A DNA stretch of 64,000 nt from Sutcliffiella rhizosphaerae (GCF_917563925.1 NZ_CAKJTJ010000005.1:150721-214720), one strand, 5' to 3'; positions 1 to 9,440 are shown, counted from the first letter of the stretch. Notes: a model not told the origin generated them from the sequence alone. Numbers and translations: made by a program.

Positions 1-194
1 CTCTCCAATAGTTATCTTATTATTATACAATTATATAACAAGCGGAAATAGATTTTAAGGTACCAATAATCATAGAGTAGTAATTATTTATAATATTTAG
101 AAAAATAAAGAAAATTGTAGTATAATGTAGAATATTGAAAAATCTATAGAACGGAATTTAATTATGGTAAATTCTGGTGATAAGAAGGGGGGAA
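1..194. other. Upstream region of the first kinase gene
   Basis: AT-rich non-coding DNA with no gene I can support. A TATAAT hexamer at 121-126 could be a -10 box for the kinase downstream, but I see no good -35 element 17 bases before it. Confidence 0.4.
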
Positions 195-2069
195 ATGATT
201 ATAATAGGCTCTGACTTTTTATTAAATAAGGAACAAAATCATAATGAAGAATCCAATTCAAAGGTCCAATTAATTATCATTATATCTGGAACTGGTACGA
301 TCAAATATGTATCTTCATCTTGTAAGGCATTGCTTGGATTTGAGAGCACGGAGCTAATACAAACCAGCTTAGAAAAATGGATTAATTCAGAGGACTTATA
401 TTTAATAGAAAGCATAATCTACCAACCTTCCACTCAAACTCATTGCTATTTCCGAATCAAGATGAAAGACGATTCTCTTCTTTGGGTAGAGGCTGTACTT
501 TCGGAGGTACAGTCACTGAATGGGTCTGAAAAAGAAATTATTTTAATGCTATCACCCACTTCTGATTTGGGTGAAAACTTCCAAACTGCACTTGAAAAGA
601 AATCAACCATGGACAAGCAAATGACAGTGCAGGAGTTAGAGCAAAAAAGAGTGTTGGATGATATAGGAGATAATGAGAATTATTCTGCATTTGACCTAAT
701 TGAACATCTCCCTAATGGGTTGCTCATCGTAACAAACGGCATTATTAAGTATGTGAATGAAGCAGCTACCACTATGCTGGGGGCATGTCGTAAAGATCAG
801 CTAATAGATGCTTCTGTTTTTGATTATATCGAAAAAAATTACCACGATATTGTGAAGAAACGCATCACATCTGTGCAACAAGGTTACAGGGTTGGTCAAA
901 TGGAACAACGATGGAAAAGGTTTGATGGAAGACCAATTGATGTTGAAATAGTTTCTAACCATACTACATATAAAGGGAAGTCTGCTTGTTTTGTAATGCT
1001 TGTTGATATCTCACATCGGAAAAACTTCCATAAAATATTACAAAACAGTAGGGAACGTTTTCGAAAACTTGTACAAAATTCTATTGATACAATTGGAGTA
1101 ATATGCGAAGAAAAGTGGACATTTATCAACGAATCTGGACTAAAAATGCTAGAAGTGGAGAATTATGGGGATGTCTTTGGACATTCCATTTATCAAAATA
1201 TTAATGAAAAGGATTTCTTACATATATGGAGAGAGTTAAAGAAACAACAAAATAGTTCAAGGCTACCAACCTTTGAACAAGAATGGACGACAATGAAAGG
1301 AAATCAGATTTATACCGAAATAGTTTGTATTCCCACATCTTATCTTGGTAAAGATGCGATGCAAGTAATTATTCGAGACATTACAGAAAAAAAACAAGCA
1401 GAGGCGTTAATGCTTCAATCAGAAAAACTTTCCGTTGCAGGTCAGTTAGCAGCGGGAATTGCCCATGAAATACGAAATCCATTAACAGCCATAAAAGGTT
1501 TTTTTAAGCTTTTGGAAAAAGAAGTAGAGGAAAAGCAAGAGTATTTTCATATTATTGAGTCAGAACTAAGTAGGATTGAGCTTATATTGAGTGAGTTGCT
1601 TTTGCTTGCAAAACCGCATCAAGTATATGTTCATCCAGTATCATTACATACGCTTTTAAGAGATGTAACAACACTTTTAGAAACACAGGCTATTATGAAT
1701 AATGTTTGGTTTGACATGAAATTGAAAGCTACTTCATCAGAAGTAAAATGCGATGAAAATCAAATAAAACAAGTATTTATTAATTTAATTAAAAATGGAA
1801 TTGAAGCGATGACAAGTGGTGGGAGTATTTATATAGATACAAAAGAATCGGAATCAGAAGTTATTATTATAATAAGAGATGAGGGTAGCGGTATATCAGA
1901 GCATACGCTATCACGATTAGGGGAGCCATTCTATACGACAAAAGAAACTGGTACTGGTCTTGGCCTGATGATTTCGTTCAATATAATAAAAAATCACCAT
2001 GGTACTGTCAAAATATCAAGCACAACCGGAAAAGGTACCACGCTGGAAATAGGTCTACCAAAAGCTTAA
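195..2069 (+). CDS. Three-PAS sensor histidine kinase, sporulation-kinase type
   Basis: Cytoplasmic sensor kinase that should autophosphorylate on histidine and pass phosphate to a response regulator, possibly the Spo0F phosphorelay. About 624 residues. Three PAS-like domains are visible (roughly residues 25-120, 165-280 and 285-400), followed by HisKA with the H-box AHEIRNPL (about residue 435) and a HATPase domain with N-box NLIKNGIEAM, G1 box DEGSGIS and the GTGLGL motif. No membrane segment is seen, as in KinA/KinE. I place the start at the ATG at 195, just after a G-rich ribosome-binding site; a GTG at 177 would put that site inside the gene. No response regulator lies next to it, which is usual for orphan sporulation kinases. 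The role in sporulation is inferred from architecture only. Confidence 0.88.
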   Translation: MIIIGSDFLLNKEQNHNEESNSKVQLIIIISGTGTIKYVSSSCKALLGFESTELIQTSLEKWINSEDLYLIESIIYQPSTQTHCYFRIKMKDDSLLWVEAVLSEVQSLNGSEKEIILMLSPTSDLGENFQTALEKKSTMDKQMTVQELEQKRVLDDIGDNENYSAFDLIEHLPNGLLIVTNGIIKYVNEAATTMLGACRKDQLIDASVFDYIEKNYHDIVKKRITSVQQGYRVGQMEQRWKRFDGRPIDVEIVSNHTTYKGKSACFVMLVDISHRKNFHKILQNSRERFRKLVQNSIDTIGVICEEKWTFINESGLKMLEVENYGDVFGHSIYQNINEKDFLHIWRELKKQQNSSRLPTFEQEWTTMKGNQIYTEIVCIPTSYLGKDAMQVIIRDITEKKQAEALMLQSEKLSVAGQLAAGIAHEIRNPLTAIKGFFKLLEKEVEEKQEYFHIIESELSRIELILSELLLLAKPHQVYVHPVSLHTLLRDVTTLLETQAIMNNVWFDMKLKATSSEVKCDENQIKQVFINLIKNGIEAMTSGGSIYIDTKESESEVIIIIRDEGSGISEHTLSRLGEPFYTTKETGTGLGLMISFNIIKNHHGTVKISSTTGKGTTLEIGLPKA

Positions 2070-2251
2070 AATTTTTTTGTATTTTAGTAATTCATTGTTG
2101 AGAAAGGTATAAGAGCAAATAGAATTGCTAAAACTTATCATGGTATGATACGCAAGCATACTCTTTGCGATATTACAGAAAATTCCCTATACATTTTTAC
2201 GAAAGGATAGTATTATAGGAGTTTATTCTGTAAAATAGGAGTTTTTAGAAA

Positions 2252-3598
2252 ATGAAACAACAAGAGCAATGGACATCAAAAATTGGTTTTATTTTGGCAG
2301 CAGCAGGTTCTGCTATAGGTATTGGGGCAATATGGAAATTTCCATACATGGCTGGAACGAACGGGGGAGGAATTTTTCTTCTTCTTTTTATCCTTTTGAC
2401 CCTGTTAATTGGAGCACCGATGCTTTTGGCTGAGTTTATTATTGGTCGGTCTACGCAAAAAGATGCCATTTCAGCATACAGAGAATTGGCAAAAGGTTCG
2501 AAGTGGCATTACATAGGTGTTCTCGGAGTTGTCATTTCCTTTATCCTACTATCTTTCTATAGTGTGGTAGGTGGCTGGATTGTGACTTATTTATGGAAAA
2601 GTGTTACTGGTGGTTTGTCAAACTATACTTTGGCAGAATTCAGTGGGCTTTTTGAACAGACGATAGCTGATCCTTTTCAAGCAGTTCTTGCCCAGTTTAT
2701 CTTCTTAGGAATAACGGTTTGGGTAGTTCAAGCAGGAGTTCAAAGTGGATTAGAAAAATCCAGCAAAATTTTAATGCCTTTATTATTTATCATATTTTTT
2801 GTCTTGCTAGTGAGATCCGTTACTCTTGAAGGTGCTTACGAAGGGGTAATGTATTTCTTGAAACCTGACCCATCCCTGATAACACCAAATGCCTTTTTAT
2901 TGGCGCTTGGAATGGCCTTGTTTTCACTAAGTGTAGGTATTTCCATTATGGTGACATATAGTTCCTATTTGGAAAAAGGAGAAGATTTGATTCGATCTGC
3001 AGGGTCAGTAGTAGTCCTAAATATAATTATTTCTTCTTTAGCTGGCCTTGTCATTTTCCCCGCGGTCTTTGCATTAGGTTTACAGCCTGATGAAGGTCCT
3101 GGATTAGTATTTGTAGTGTTGCCAGCTGTTTTTCAAGAACTTCCGCTAGGCGGTTTCTTTTTAATCTTATTTCTCGTATTGCTATTATTTGCAACTTTAA
3201 CATCAGCATTTTCCATTCTTGAAATAATTGTTGCGGTAATCGTTAAAGGAAACCCAGAGCGAAGAAGGAAGGTTGCTGTTATTACAGGATTAATCATTTT
3301 TATGCTCGGTATTCCATCTGCGATATCATTTGGTGTTCTTTCTGATGTTACAATCGCAGGGCTTACAATTTTTGATGCAGCTGACTTTTTGGTAAGTAAT
3401 ATTGGGCTGCCACTTGGAGCACTATTAATATCCTTTTTTGTAGGATTCCGTATCCCTAAAAATATACTTGAAGATGAGTTTTTTCAGGGATCTCGTGTTA
3501 AAAAGAGTCTATTCCAAATCTGGTATTTCCTTATTAGATACGTAATTCCAATTGGAATCTTTCTCGTGTTTGTTCATTCGTTAGGATTTTTTAAGTAA
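2252..3598 (+). CDS. Sodium:neurotransmitter symporter (NSS/SNF) family transporter
   Basis: Integral membrane transporter expected to import amino acids with sodium. The N-terminus shows the family signature: WTSKIGFILAAAGSAIGIGAIWKFPY, split here as SKIGFILAAAGSAIG followed by IWKFPYM, the unwound TM1 that binds substrate and sodium, then NGGG. Length 448 is typical of bacterial 11-TM members such as MhsT, which lack the twelfth helix of eukaryotic relatives. A ribosome-binding site AGGAGT lies about 10 bases before the ATG. The gene stands alone between the kinase and the protease pair; a hairpin with T-run lies 165 bases downstream. The substrate cannot be told from sequence; hydrophobic amino acids are the usual substrate in Bacillus relatives. 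Confidence 0.92.
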   Translation: MKQQEQWTSKIGFILAAAGSAIGIGAIWKFPYMAGTNGGGIFLLLFILLTLLIGAPMLLAEFIIGRSTQKDAISAYRELAKGSKWHYIGVLGVVISFILLSFYSVVGGWIVTYLWKSVTGGLSNYTLAEFSGLFEQTIADPFQAVLAQFIFLGITVWVVQAGVQSGLEKSSKILMPLLFIIFFVLLVRSVTLEGAYEGVMYFLKPDPSLITPNAFLLALGMALFSLSVGISIMVTYSSYLEKGEDLIRSAGSVVVLNIIISSLAGLVIFPAVFALGLQPDEGPGLVFVVLPAVFQELPLGGFFLILFLVLLLFATLTSAFSILEIIVAVIVKGNPERRRKVAVITGLIIFMLGIPSAISFGVLSDVTIAGLTIFDAADFLVSNIGLPLGALLISFFVGFRIPKNILEDEFFQGSRVKKSLFQIWYFLIRYVIPIGIFLVFVHSLGFFK

Positions 3599-3761
3599 GC
3601 TAAAAGATTGTTGCCATTACCTAATATATTCAGCATTAGAAATTATTTTTGTATGATGCTCGACTCTATCCTTTAAACTGATGTTGGAAAAGGACGGATT
3701 AAGCGTTTCTTTTGTAGAAGCTGCTTTTAAGTATGGATAAATACTAATAAATTCAACCATT

Positions 3762-3810
3762 AAAACTGTAGACAAGCTCATTGAAAATTGAGGCTGACTG
3801 CAGTTTTTTT
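3762..3810 (+). terminator. Rho-independent terminator
   Basis: AAAACTG (3762-3768) pairs with CAGTTTT (from 3801), with an inner CTCA/TGAG stem, and runs into seven Ts. It probably ends transcription of the NSS transporter and insulates the first protease gene. Confidence 0.65.
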
Positions 3811-3906
3811 GTTTTCAGAGACTGTAGGTTTGGTAGTGCTAGGCTAAAAGATAATGACTTGTAAAAAATTCAATTTAATAATGTATGCAACAAAACCAAT
3901 ATTTTC

Positions 3907-3969
3907 TATTGGGAAAACAGACTCATATCATTTGAGATACTCCTGATTTCCAAAACAGTTTTCCCAATA
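3907..3969. promoter_or_regulatory. Long-range inverted repeat before first subtilisin gene
   Basis: TATTGGGAAAAC (3907-3918) is repeated in exact inverted form as GTTTTCCCAATA (3958-3969), 39 bases apart and about 85 bases before the protease start. A closely related repeat precedes the second protease gene. It may be a paired operator or the base of a 5' mRNA hairpin; neither role is proven. Confidence 0.6.
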
Positions 3970-4054
3970 TGAAATCAAGAGAACAAGTGATAAGATTTTG
4001 TTAATAGTTCTCAATTGTGGGAATTATTAAAAAACATTCGAAGGAGTGGACCAT

Positions 4055-5206
4055 TTGAAAAAGTGGATGAAAAGTTTTTCGGCAATTCTTATTGCAATAC
4101 TTGCATTCTCGTTGGCGTTTGGATCTGTTTCAGCTGATGCATCTAGTTCAAGTGCAGTTGGTGTTGCAAAGAAAGAATACTTAATAGGCTTTGCAAAAGG
4201 TAATAAGGCAAGTGCTCAATCTTCGGAAAATCTCATCACCTCCCTTGGTGGAGAAGTACAACATACATTTGATTACATGGAAGTTATGGAAGTAAGTTTA
4301 CCGGAAAAAGCTGCAGAAGCATTGAAAAAGAACCCTAATATTGAGTTTGTTGAAGAGAACGTAGAAGTATTTGCATCTGCCCAAACAGTACCATGGGGAA
4401 TTCCTCATATCAAGGCAAATACTGCGCATGCACAAGGAGTAACTGGAAGTGGTGTACGAGTGGCAGTTCTTGATACAGGAATCGATGCCAACCATGTCGA
4501 TTTAAATGTCAGGGGAGGAGCTAGCTTTATTTCTGGCGAGTCTAATCCATACCAGGATGGCAATGGACATGGCACACATGTTGCTGGTACGGTGGCTGCA
4601 TTAAATAATTCAACTGGTGTCCTTGGCGTTGCTTACAATGCAGATCTATATGCTGTAAAAGTGTTAAATTCGTCTGGAAGTGGAACACTTAGTGGAATTG
4701 CACAAGGAATTGAATGGTCCATTTCAAATGGAATGCACGTTATTAATATGAGTTTAGGAGCAAGTTCAGGTTCAACAGCTTTACAAAGGGCTTGTGACAA
4801 TGCTTATGCAAGAGGGATTGTTGTTATTGCAGCAGCTGGTAACTCAGGTGCCATAGGAAATCAGAATACAATTGGATACCCAGCGCGTTATAGCTCAGTA
4901 ATTGCGGTTGGTGCGGTAAGTTCCAACAATACTCGTGCATCTTTCTCTAGTGTAGGAAATGAGTTGGAAGTGATGGCACCGGGAGTGAGTATACTAAGCA
5001 CAACACCAGGAAACAATTATGCATCCTTTAATGGGACATCAATGGCTGCCCCACATGTAGCCGGAGCTGCTGCATTGATTAAGGCTAAATATCCAAATAT
5101 GACAAATGTACAAATTCGTGATCGATTAAGAAATACTGCAACATATCTTGGCACACCATTCTATTACGGAAATGGAGTCATTAATGTAGAGAGAGCATTG
5201 CAGTAA
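4055..5206 (+). CDS. Secreted subtilisin-family serine protease (alkaline protease type)
   Basis: Extracellular endopeptidase, made as a prepropeptide. A signal peptide (basic start, hydrophobic core, cleavage near VSA-DA) is followed by an inhibitor_I9 propeptide (about 40-110) and the catalytic domain, probably beginning at AQTVPWGIP. The triad, in numbering from this start, is Asp140 (VLDTG), His172 (GHGTH) and Ser329 (GTSMA), with oxyanion Asn263 (AAGNSG). The start is a TTG at 4055 placed 5 bases after AAGGAGTGG; the GTG at 4046 lies inside that ribosome-binding site. The C-terminal half resembles high-alkaline proteases of the Savinase kind. A single free cysteine (RACDNA) is unusual because subtilisins normally have none. 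It is a tandem paralog of the next gene. Confidence 0.95.
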   Translation: MKKWMKSFSAILIAILAFSLAFGSVSADASSSSAVGVAKKEYLIGFAKGNKASAQSSENLITSLGGEVQHTFDYMEVMEVSLPEKAAEALKKNPNIEFVEENVEVFASAQTVPWGIPHIKANTAHAQGVTGSGVRVAVLDTGIDANHVDLNVRGGASFISGESNPYQDGNGHGTHVAGTVAALNNSTGVLGVAYNADLYAVKVLNSSGSGTLSGIAQGIEWSISNGMHVINMSLGASSGSTALQRACDNAYARGIVVIAAAGNSGAIGNQNTIGYPARYSSVIAVGAVSSNNTRASFSSVGNELEVMAPGVSILSTTPGNNYASFNGTSMAAPHVAGAAALIKAKYPNMTNVQIRDRLRNTATYLGTPFYYGNGVINVERALQ

Positions 5207-5216
5207 AGCTTTGGTA

Positions 5217-5262
5217 GCATCATCCTTTGTTCCAAGTATGGAAAAGGGGTGATGCTCTTTCT
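5217..5262 (+). terminator. Terminator of first subtilisin gene
   Basis: GCATCATCCTTT (5217-5228) pairs imperfectly with AAAAGGGGTGATGC (5242-5255) and is followed by a T-rich tract, directly after the protease stop codon. Confidence 0.7.
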
Positions 5263-5343
5263 TTTGTAAAATATAAAAATATGGAGGAGTTAGAATATTT
5301 TAGCAGCTTAGCCTTTTACTTCTAACATATTCCATGATAATCC

Positions 5344-5405
5344 ATTGGGAAAGCTATGCTTAATTTTGTAGTCACACACTTAAAGTTTTTGCTTACTTTC
5401 CCAAT
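5344..5405. promoter_or_regulatory. Long-range inverted repeat before second subtilisin gene
   Basis: ATTGGGAAAG (5344-5353) and CTTTCCCAAT (5396-5405) are an exact 10-base inverted repeat with a 42-base spacer. Core and spacing match the repeat at 3907-3969 before the paralog, although the sequence between the arms is different. It lies about 177 bases before the start codon. Confidence 0.6.
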
Positions 5406-5481
5406 AACAATCAGTTAACAACTATGCTAGCATCATAATTAGCTAAATAATTTGATTATTTAGAAGGTTTTGTTTAGTTGT

Positions 5482-5539
5482 GATGACCGTGGAGGCTCCC
5501 GCATTCCCCCACCACGCGGAGTAAGGCCTCCAAATCATC
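5482..5539. repeat. GC-rich palindromic element (REP-like)
   Basis: A GC-rich block in AT-rich DNA: GATGA/TCATC (5482-5486, 5535-5539) enclose GGAGGC/GCCTCC (5491-5496, 5526-5531), which enclose CTCCCGC/GCGGAG. The composition and nested palindrome resemble the dispersed palindromic repeats of Bacillus genomes. It sits 40 bases before the second protease gene, so it could also shape its 5' mRNA. Confidence 0.5.
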
Positions 5540-5582
5540 TTAATAGACTAAACCCAAAATACTATAGGAGAGTGATGATCTT

Positions 5583-6722
5583 ATGAACAGGACATTTCGA
5601 AAAATAGCTGTTGCAATATTGACAGCGGTGGTGGTTCTATCTTTTTCGTTTACGCCATCAAATGTAAATGCAAGTGCAAAGCCAGTAATGAAAGAATACT
5701 TGATTGGATTAAACTCTGGGGCTGTAACCAAAGCGGCTAATAATCTTGTCACTTCCCTGGGTGGTGGCGTGGAGCATCAATTTAAACATATGAATGTCTT
5801 ACATATTACTATACCGGAAGTTGCGGCAGCAGCCCTAGAAAAAAACCCTTTGGTGCAATTTGTAGAAGAGAACATCGAAATGCAAGCAACTGCTCAAACT
5901 ATTCCTTATGGAATACCACATGTTAAAGCGGATGTTGCACACTCGCAAAATGTAACTGGATCTGGAGTGAAAGTCGCTGTCTTAGATACAGGAATAGATG
6001 CTAGTCATGAAGATTTGAATGTTGCAGGTGGAGCAAGCTTTGTTTCAGCTGAACCTGATGCCTTAACTGACGGAAATGGTCATGGGACACATGTTGCTGG
6101 TACAGTAGCAGCGCTAAACAATACTGTTGGTGTATTAGGAGTTGCCTATGATGTAGAACTTTATGCAGTTAAAGTACTCGATTCAAGTGGTGGGGGAACA
6201 CTTGCAGGGATAGCACAAGGTATTGAATGGGCAATTGACAATAATATGGATGTTATTAATATGAGTTTAGGAGGAAGTATAGGATCTACAACGTTAAGAA
6301 GGGCTTCTGACAACGCATATAATAGTGGAATCGTAGTTGTGGCAGCAGCGGGTAACAGTGGTTCTGGACTTGGACTGCTAAATACGATTGGATATCCAGC
6401 AAGGTATGACTCTGTTATTGCAGTTGGTGCGGTTGATTCTAATAATAATCGTGCATCTTTTTCAAGTGTAGGTAATCAGTTAGAAGTAATGGCCCCAGGA
6501 GTTGCAATTAATAGTACTTTACCAGGTAACCAATACGGTGAATTTAATGGGACGTCGATGGCTTCTCCCCACGTAGCTGGAGCGGCAGCCCTATTAATTG
6601 CACAAAACCCAAATCTAACAAATGTTCAAGTCCGTGAAAGATTAAGAAGCACTGCAACAGGTCTTGGATCATCCTGGTATTACGGTAATGGAGTTATCAA
6701 TATTGAAGCAGCATTGCAATAG
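5583..6722 (+). CDS. Secreted subtilisin-family serine protease, tandem paralog
   Basis: Second secreted protease of 379 residues, clearly a duplicate of the gene before it (same length, shared motifs throughout). Signal peptide to about residue 30, I9 propeptide about 35-105, mature domain probably from AQTIPYGIP. Triad Asp135, His167, Ser325; oxyanion Asn258. Unlike its neighbour it has no cysteine in the mature part, and it carries more acidic residues on loops (AEPDALTD). The ATG is preceded by AGGAGAGTGATG. Because each copy has its own leader and the first has its own terminator, the two are probably transcribed separately rather than as an operon. Substrates are unknown; bulk protein degradation is the family norm. 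Confidence 0.95.
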   Translation: MNRTFRKIAVAILTAVVVLSFSFTPSNVNASAKPVMKEYLIGLNSGAVTKAANNLVTSLGGGVEHQFKHMNVLHITIPEVAAAALEKNPLVQFVEENIEMQATAQTIPYGIPHVKADVAHSQNVTGSGVKVAVLDTGIDASHEDLNVAGGASFVSAEPDALTDGNGHGTHVAGTVAALNNTVGVLGVAYDVELYAVKVLDSSGGGTLAGIAQGIEWAIDNNMDVINMSLGGSIGSTTLRRASDNAYNSGIVVVAAAGNSGSGLGLLNTIGYPARYDSVIAVGAVDSNNNRASFSSVGNQLEVMAPGVAINSTLPGNQYGEFNGTSMASPHVAGAAALLIAQNPNLTNVQVRERLRSTATGLGSSWYYGNGVINIEAALQ

Positions 6723-6803
6723 CAGATTAATAGCAAATACTTGTTTCTGTTTGAGGTAGTTGTAGGGCAAAAAAAGTATTGATATTCATCGTAAAGAAAA
6801 AAA

Positions 6804-6841
6804 GACTGTCCTTATGTCATGTGAATGGCTTAAGGACAGTC
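6804..6841 (-). terminator. Shared terminator between protease and patA
   Basis: GACTGTCCTTA (6804-6814) and TAAGGACAGTC (6831-6841) form a perfect 11-base stem. Reading on the minus strand it runs into seven Ts, so it ends patA; it may also stop transcription from the protease side. Confidence 0.85.
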
Positions 6842-6850
6842 CTTTATAAG

Positions 6851-8008
6851 TTATGAAATAGTTGTTAAGTAGTTTTCGAATCTATCCATTGCTTCCACTA
6901 GTGTCTCCATGTTATAGGCATATGACACACGAACAAATCCTTCACCTAAAGGGGAGAATGCACTTCCTGGGACTACGGCAATTCCAGCATTTTCGACTAG
7001 CTGTTGTGCAAAATCAAAAGAGCTAATTCCATACTTTTGGATGGAAGGGAACAAATAGAATGCACCATCAGGTTTTACAACATCCAATCCCATTTTTACA
7101 AGTCTGTTATGCACGTATTCCATTCTTTCTTTGTACTGAATACTCATTACTTCTGCGTCATTAATTCCTTCAGTTAATGCTTCAAGCGCAGCATATTGAG
7201 AGATTGAGCTAGCGCATGAAACATTATATTGATGTACTTTCAACATTTGCTTCATCACATATTCAGGTCCAAAGACGAGCCCGATTCGCCAGCCTGTCAT
7301 GGAATGGGATTTGGAGACCCCGTTGATGACAATGGTTTTTTCTTTCATTCCTGGGTAATTGGCAATCGAGTGATGTTTACCTGTAAAAACAAGCTCACTG
7401 TAAATTTCATCCGACAAAATAAAAATATCTTTATCCTTTAATAATGTAGCAATTTTAATAAGTTCTTCCTCTTGTATTGCTACTCCTGTTGGATTGGATG
7501 GATAAGGAAGGATAATGCATCTTGTTTTATCTGTGAGATGTTGTTCGATTTGTTTAGCAGTTATTTTAAAATATGTATCTCTTGTATCAATATATACGGG
7601 TGTTGCTCCACATAGTTTGATAAGCGGTTCATAGCCAGGATAGATGGGACCTGGAAGAATGACTTCTACTCCTGGTTCCAAAATAGTGCGAAAAGCGATG
7701 TCAATTCCTTGGCTTGCCCCTATGGAAACAATTACTTCTGAATCAGCTTCATAAGATAATCCATACTTATGTTGTACGAAATGTGCTGCGGCTCTCCGTA
7801 ATTCAGGAAGACCGGCATTAGGTGTGTAATTGGTTTTATTGTTGTCGATGGCGTTATGTGCCGCTTCCTTAACATGGGATGGGGTATGGAAATCGGGCTG
7901 CCCGATCGTCAAGGAAATCACATCATCATATTGGGAAACGAGGTTGAAAAATTTACGAATACCTGATATTTCTATTTCGCGAACATTAGAGTTAATAAGA
8001 TGTTCCAT
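6851..8008 (-). CDS. patA: Aminotransferase A (PatA), fold-type I PLP enzyme
   Basis: Cytosolic PLP-dependent class I/II aminotransferase of 385 residues. The N-terminal ISLTIGQPDFHTP, the NPTG motif (PSNPTGVA), DEIY and the PLP lysine in SKSHSMTGWRIG are all present, and the whole chain reads like Bacillus PatA. PatA acts in lysine/diaminopimelate metabolism as an N-acetyl-LL-diaminopimelate aminotransferase, or more broadly on aromatic and acidic amino acids. A good AAGGAGA site precedes the ATG. It is a single-gene unit bounded by the terminator at its 3' end. Confidence 0.9.
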   Translation of the reverse strand: MEHLINSNVREIEISGIRKFFNLVSQYDDVISLTIGQPDFHTPSHVKEAAHNAIDNNKTNYTPNAGLPELRRAAAHFVQHKYGLSYEADSEVIVSIGASQGIDIAFRTILEPGVEVILPGPIYPGYEPLIKLCGATPVYIDTRDTYFKITAKQIEQHLTDKTRCIILPYPSNPTGVAIQEEELIKIATLLKDKDIFILSDEIYSELVFTGKHHSIANYPGMKEKTIVINGVSKSHSMTGWRIGLVFGPEYVMKQMLKVHQYNVSCASSISQYAALEALTEGINDAEVMSIQYKERMEYVHNRLVKMGLDVVKPDGAFYLFPSIQKYGISSFDFAQQLVENAGIAVVPGSAFSPLGEGFVRVSYAYNMETLVEAMDRFENYLTTIS

Positions 8009-8309
8009 ATATAGTTCTCCTTAAGGTATTTAGGTTAAATTTGTGGTTTTTCTTTGTGTAAAATAAGTATAAATCGATTGTTTTCGCTTACCTAGTTAAT
8101 GGAAAAAATTTACAGACAGATCCAATCTGAAAACTTGTTTTTAGTAAGTGTAACCGACTTTTAGAACATTGTCCAAAGGATTATAAAGATAAATAAAAAG
8201 TATTAGTAGTTGTTAAGAATATAAGAAGATATGAATGTTTCCAATAAATTTACCGGAAACATTACAGATGATAAATAAAGAAGAATATGATAGTTATATT
8301 TGGAAAATC

Positions 8310-8340
8310 TAGGTATGAAGTGGGGTTGCTTCATGCCTAA
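8310..8340. other. Imperfect hairpin in the patA upstream gap
   Basis: TAGGTATGAAG and CTTCATGCCTA form an 11-base stem with one G-T pair. No T-run follows on either strand, so it is not a standard terminator. The rest of 8009-8332 is AT-rich and shows nothing I can name. Confidence 0.35.
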
Positions 8341-8470
8341 ATGTAAAAAGAAACGAACGTTTGCAGAAATTGTTACGAGGGAAGACCTACAAAAATATGA
8401 TACAAGTAGGATAGGAAAAAGTGGAAAATGCTCTATAATAATTATAAACACAGAAAATTCACACAATTAA
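8333..8470 (+). CDS. Possible 45-residue basic protein
   Basis: A short open frame starting MPKCKKKRTFAEIV, hydrophilic and basic, ending in ENSHN. It has no convincing ribosome-binding site (only GGGG 10 bases upstream) and its start lies in the 3' arm of the hairpin above. I do not recognise it. It may be a chance frame or a remnant; I list it because the composition looks coding. Confidence 0.2.
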   Translation: MPKCKKKRTFAEIVTREDLQKYDTSRIGKSGKCSIIIINTENSHN

Positions 8471-8567
8471 ACCTTGCTGTTTCCATTGCCTGTGGAATGT
8501 ACTCCTTTCACCTCTGAATTACTGGGATTTGGTGTCTGTTGGATTCCGCCTGAAAGGGGATTGTGTA

Positions 8568-8789
8568 ATGGATGTAATTCTTCACATTTGGTTAAGGTTG
8601 TTGGAGAGGTATGCAGAGCAGGTGTTTTTTCAAGGTGAATCATCAGGGGTCGTTTCATTTTTGCTCATCGGGGTACTTGTGTATTTGTATAAGCAGGAAA
8701 AAAGAGCAAACAAAAAACAGTGTCCCTGCACAAACAAATCGGATCAAAAAGAAAACAAGTATCTTGATAAAAAAGAAGAAGCGGAATAA
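8568..8789 (+). CDS. Small single-pass membrane protein, unknown
   Basis: A 73-residue product: an amphipathic N-terminus (MDVILHIWLRLLERY), one hydrophobic segment (about 25-43, VVSFLLIGVLVYLY) and a strongly charged lysine/glutamate-rich tail containing CPC. AAAGGGGA lies about 8 bases before the ATG at 8568, which decides that start over an upstream GTG. A hairpin with T-run follows shortly after. I do not recognise the family; the size and shape (one TM plus charged tail) recall holin-like or YtxH-like small proteins, but nothing more can be said. Confidence 0.5.
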   Translation: MDVILHIWLRLLERYAEQVFFQGESSGVVSFLLIGVLVYLYKQEKRANKKQCPCTNKSDQKENKYLDKKEEAE

Positions 8790-8850
8790 TTCTCCGCTTC
8801 AGAATGCTGACAAATGCTTTAACTAGAATGTTACTCTAAACACTGTAGCG

Positions 8851-8875
8851 GAATAAACACCCGCTTTTTTTTATT
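8851..8875. terminator. Convergent hairpin terminator
   Basis: A short stem AGCGG/CCGCT is followed by eight Ts on the plus strand. It lies between the small membrane protein and the convergent IDEAL-domain gene. Confidence 0.5.
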
Positions 8876-9107
8876 GGAGATATGCAAATTGTTTTAGTAG
8901 GCAATTATAATCTTTTGAAAGAGTAATAAATTGTTGGCGGTTTCCCTTACTTAAAGCGTCATCTATTTCTTTCATTAGCCTTTTTTTATGAAATTGGAAG
9001 ACAGAAGAGTCAACAATGATTTGCGCCAATTTTTCCTCCCTAGTCATTTCATAACTTTTAATAGATGAAACAGATTGTTCAGGTTGAAAAGAAAAATGCT
9101 TATTCAT
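8871..9107 (-). CDS. IDEAL-domain small protein (YozD-like)
   Basis: A 78-residue soluble protein. Its C-terminal half carries an IDEAL-type helix-turn segment: KEIDDALSKGNRQQFITLS, matching the I-D-x-A-L-x-x-x-D/N-x-x-x-F-x-x-L-S pattern of the IDEAL domain found in Bacillus YpiB, YozD and ComK-related proteins, where it mediates protein binding. The N-terminal part is polar and probably disordered. GGGGG lies just ahead of the ATG. It is monocistronic. Function is unknown; a regulatory or adaptor role is a guess from the domain. Confidence 0.65.
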   Translation of the reverse strand: MNKHFSFQPEQSVSSIKSYEMTREEKLAQIIVDSSVFQFHKKRLMKEIDDALSKGNRQQFITLSKDYNCLLKQFAYLQ

Positions 9108-9440
9108 AATTTCTACCCCCTGTGCTAAATTTTGAATTGCCGAAAAATGGGTGAATCATGAAAAGGACGATAAAGATAGCTCATCCTTTTACCTATTATC
9201 TGATATTTCGTGTCATTTGTGAAGTCTGTTTTTTGAATATTGGGATATATCAGAAAAAATACTGGTAATGTTGCTAAACATTGTCAAAAAACAACTTGTT
9301 ATTTAATTTGAATATACCCAACCTGCAACATTTAAAAACAATTCATTTAGAATTTTTGCAGAAACTACTTGAATAATGTGCTAAAAACGAATATTATAAT
9401 GAATGTCTTTAAAATATATTCGGTTTTTGGAGGATTTTTA
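9108..9440. other. Gap before the purine permease gene
   Basis: AT-rich, divergent promoter region for the IDEAL-domain gene and the permease. A TATAAT at 9395-9400 has no -35 box at a good distance. I looked for a purine riboswitch, common before pbuG, and found none of its conserved core. Confidence 0.4.

Noticed and set aside
8203..8466. 87-residue minus-strand frame in the patA upstream gap
   Set aside because: No ribosome site; hydrophobic content comes from AT-rich DNA.
9108..9440. Purine riboswitch upstream of the hypoxanthine/guanine permease gene
   Set aside because: The region lacks the conserved purine-riboswitch core and paired loops; only AT-rich sequence is visible.
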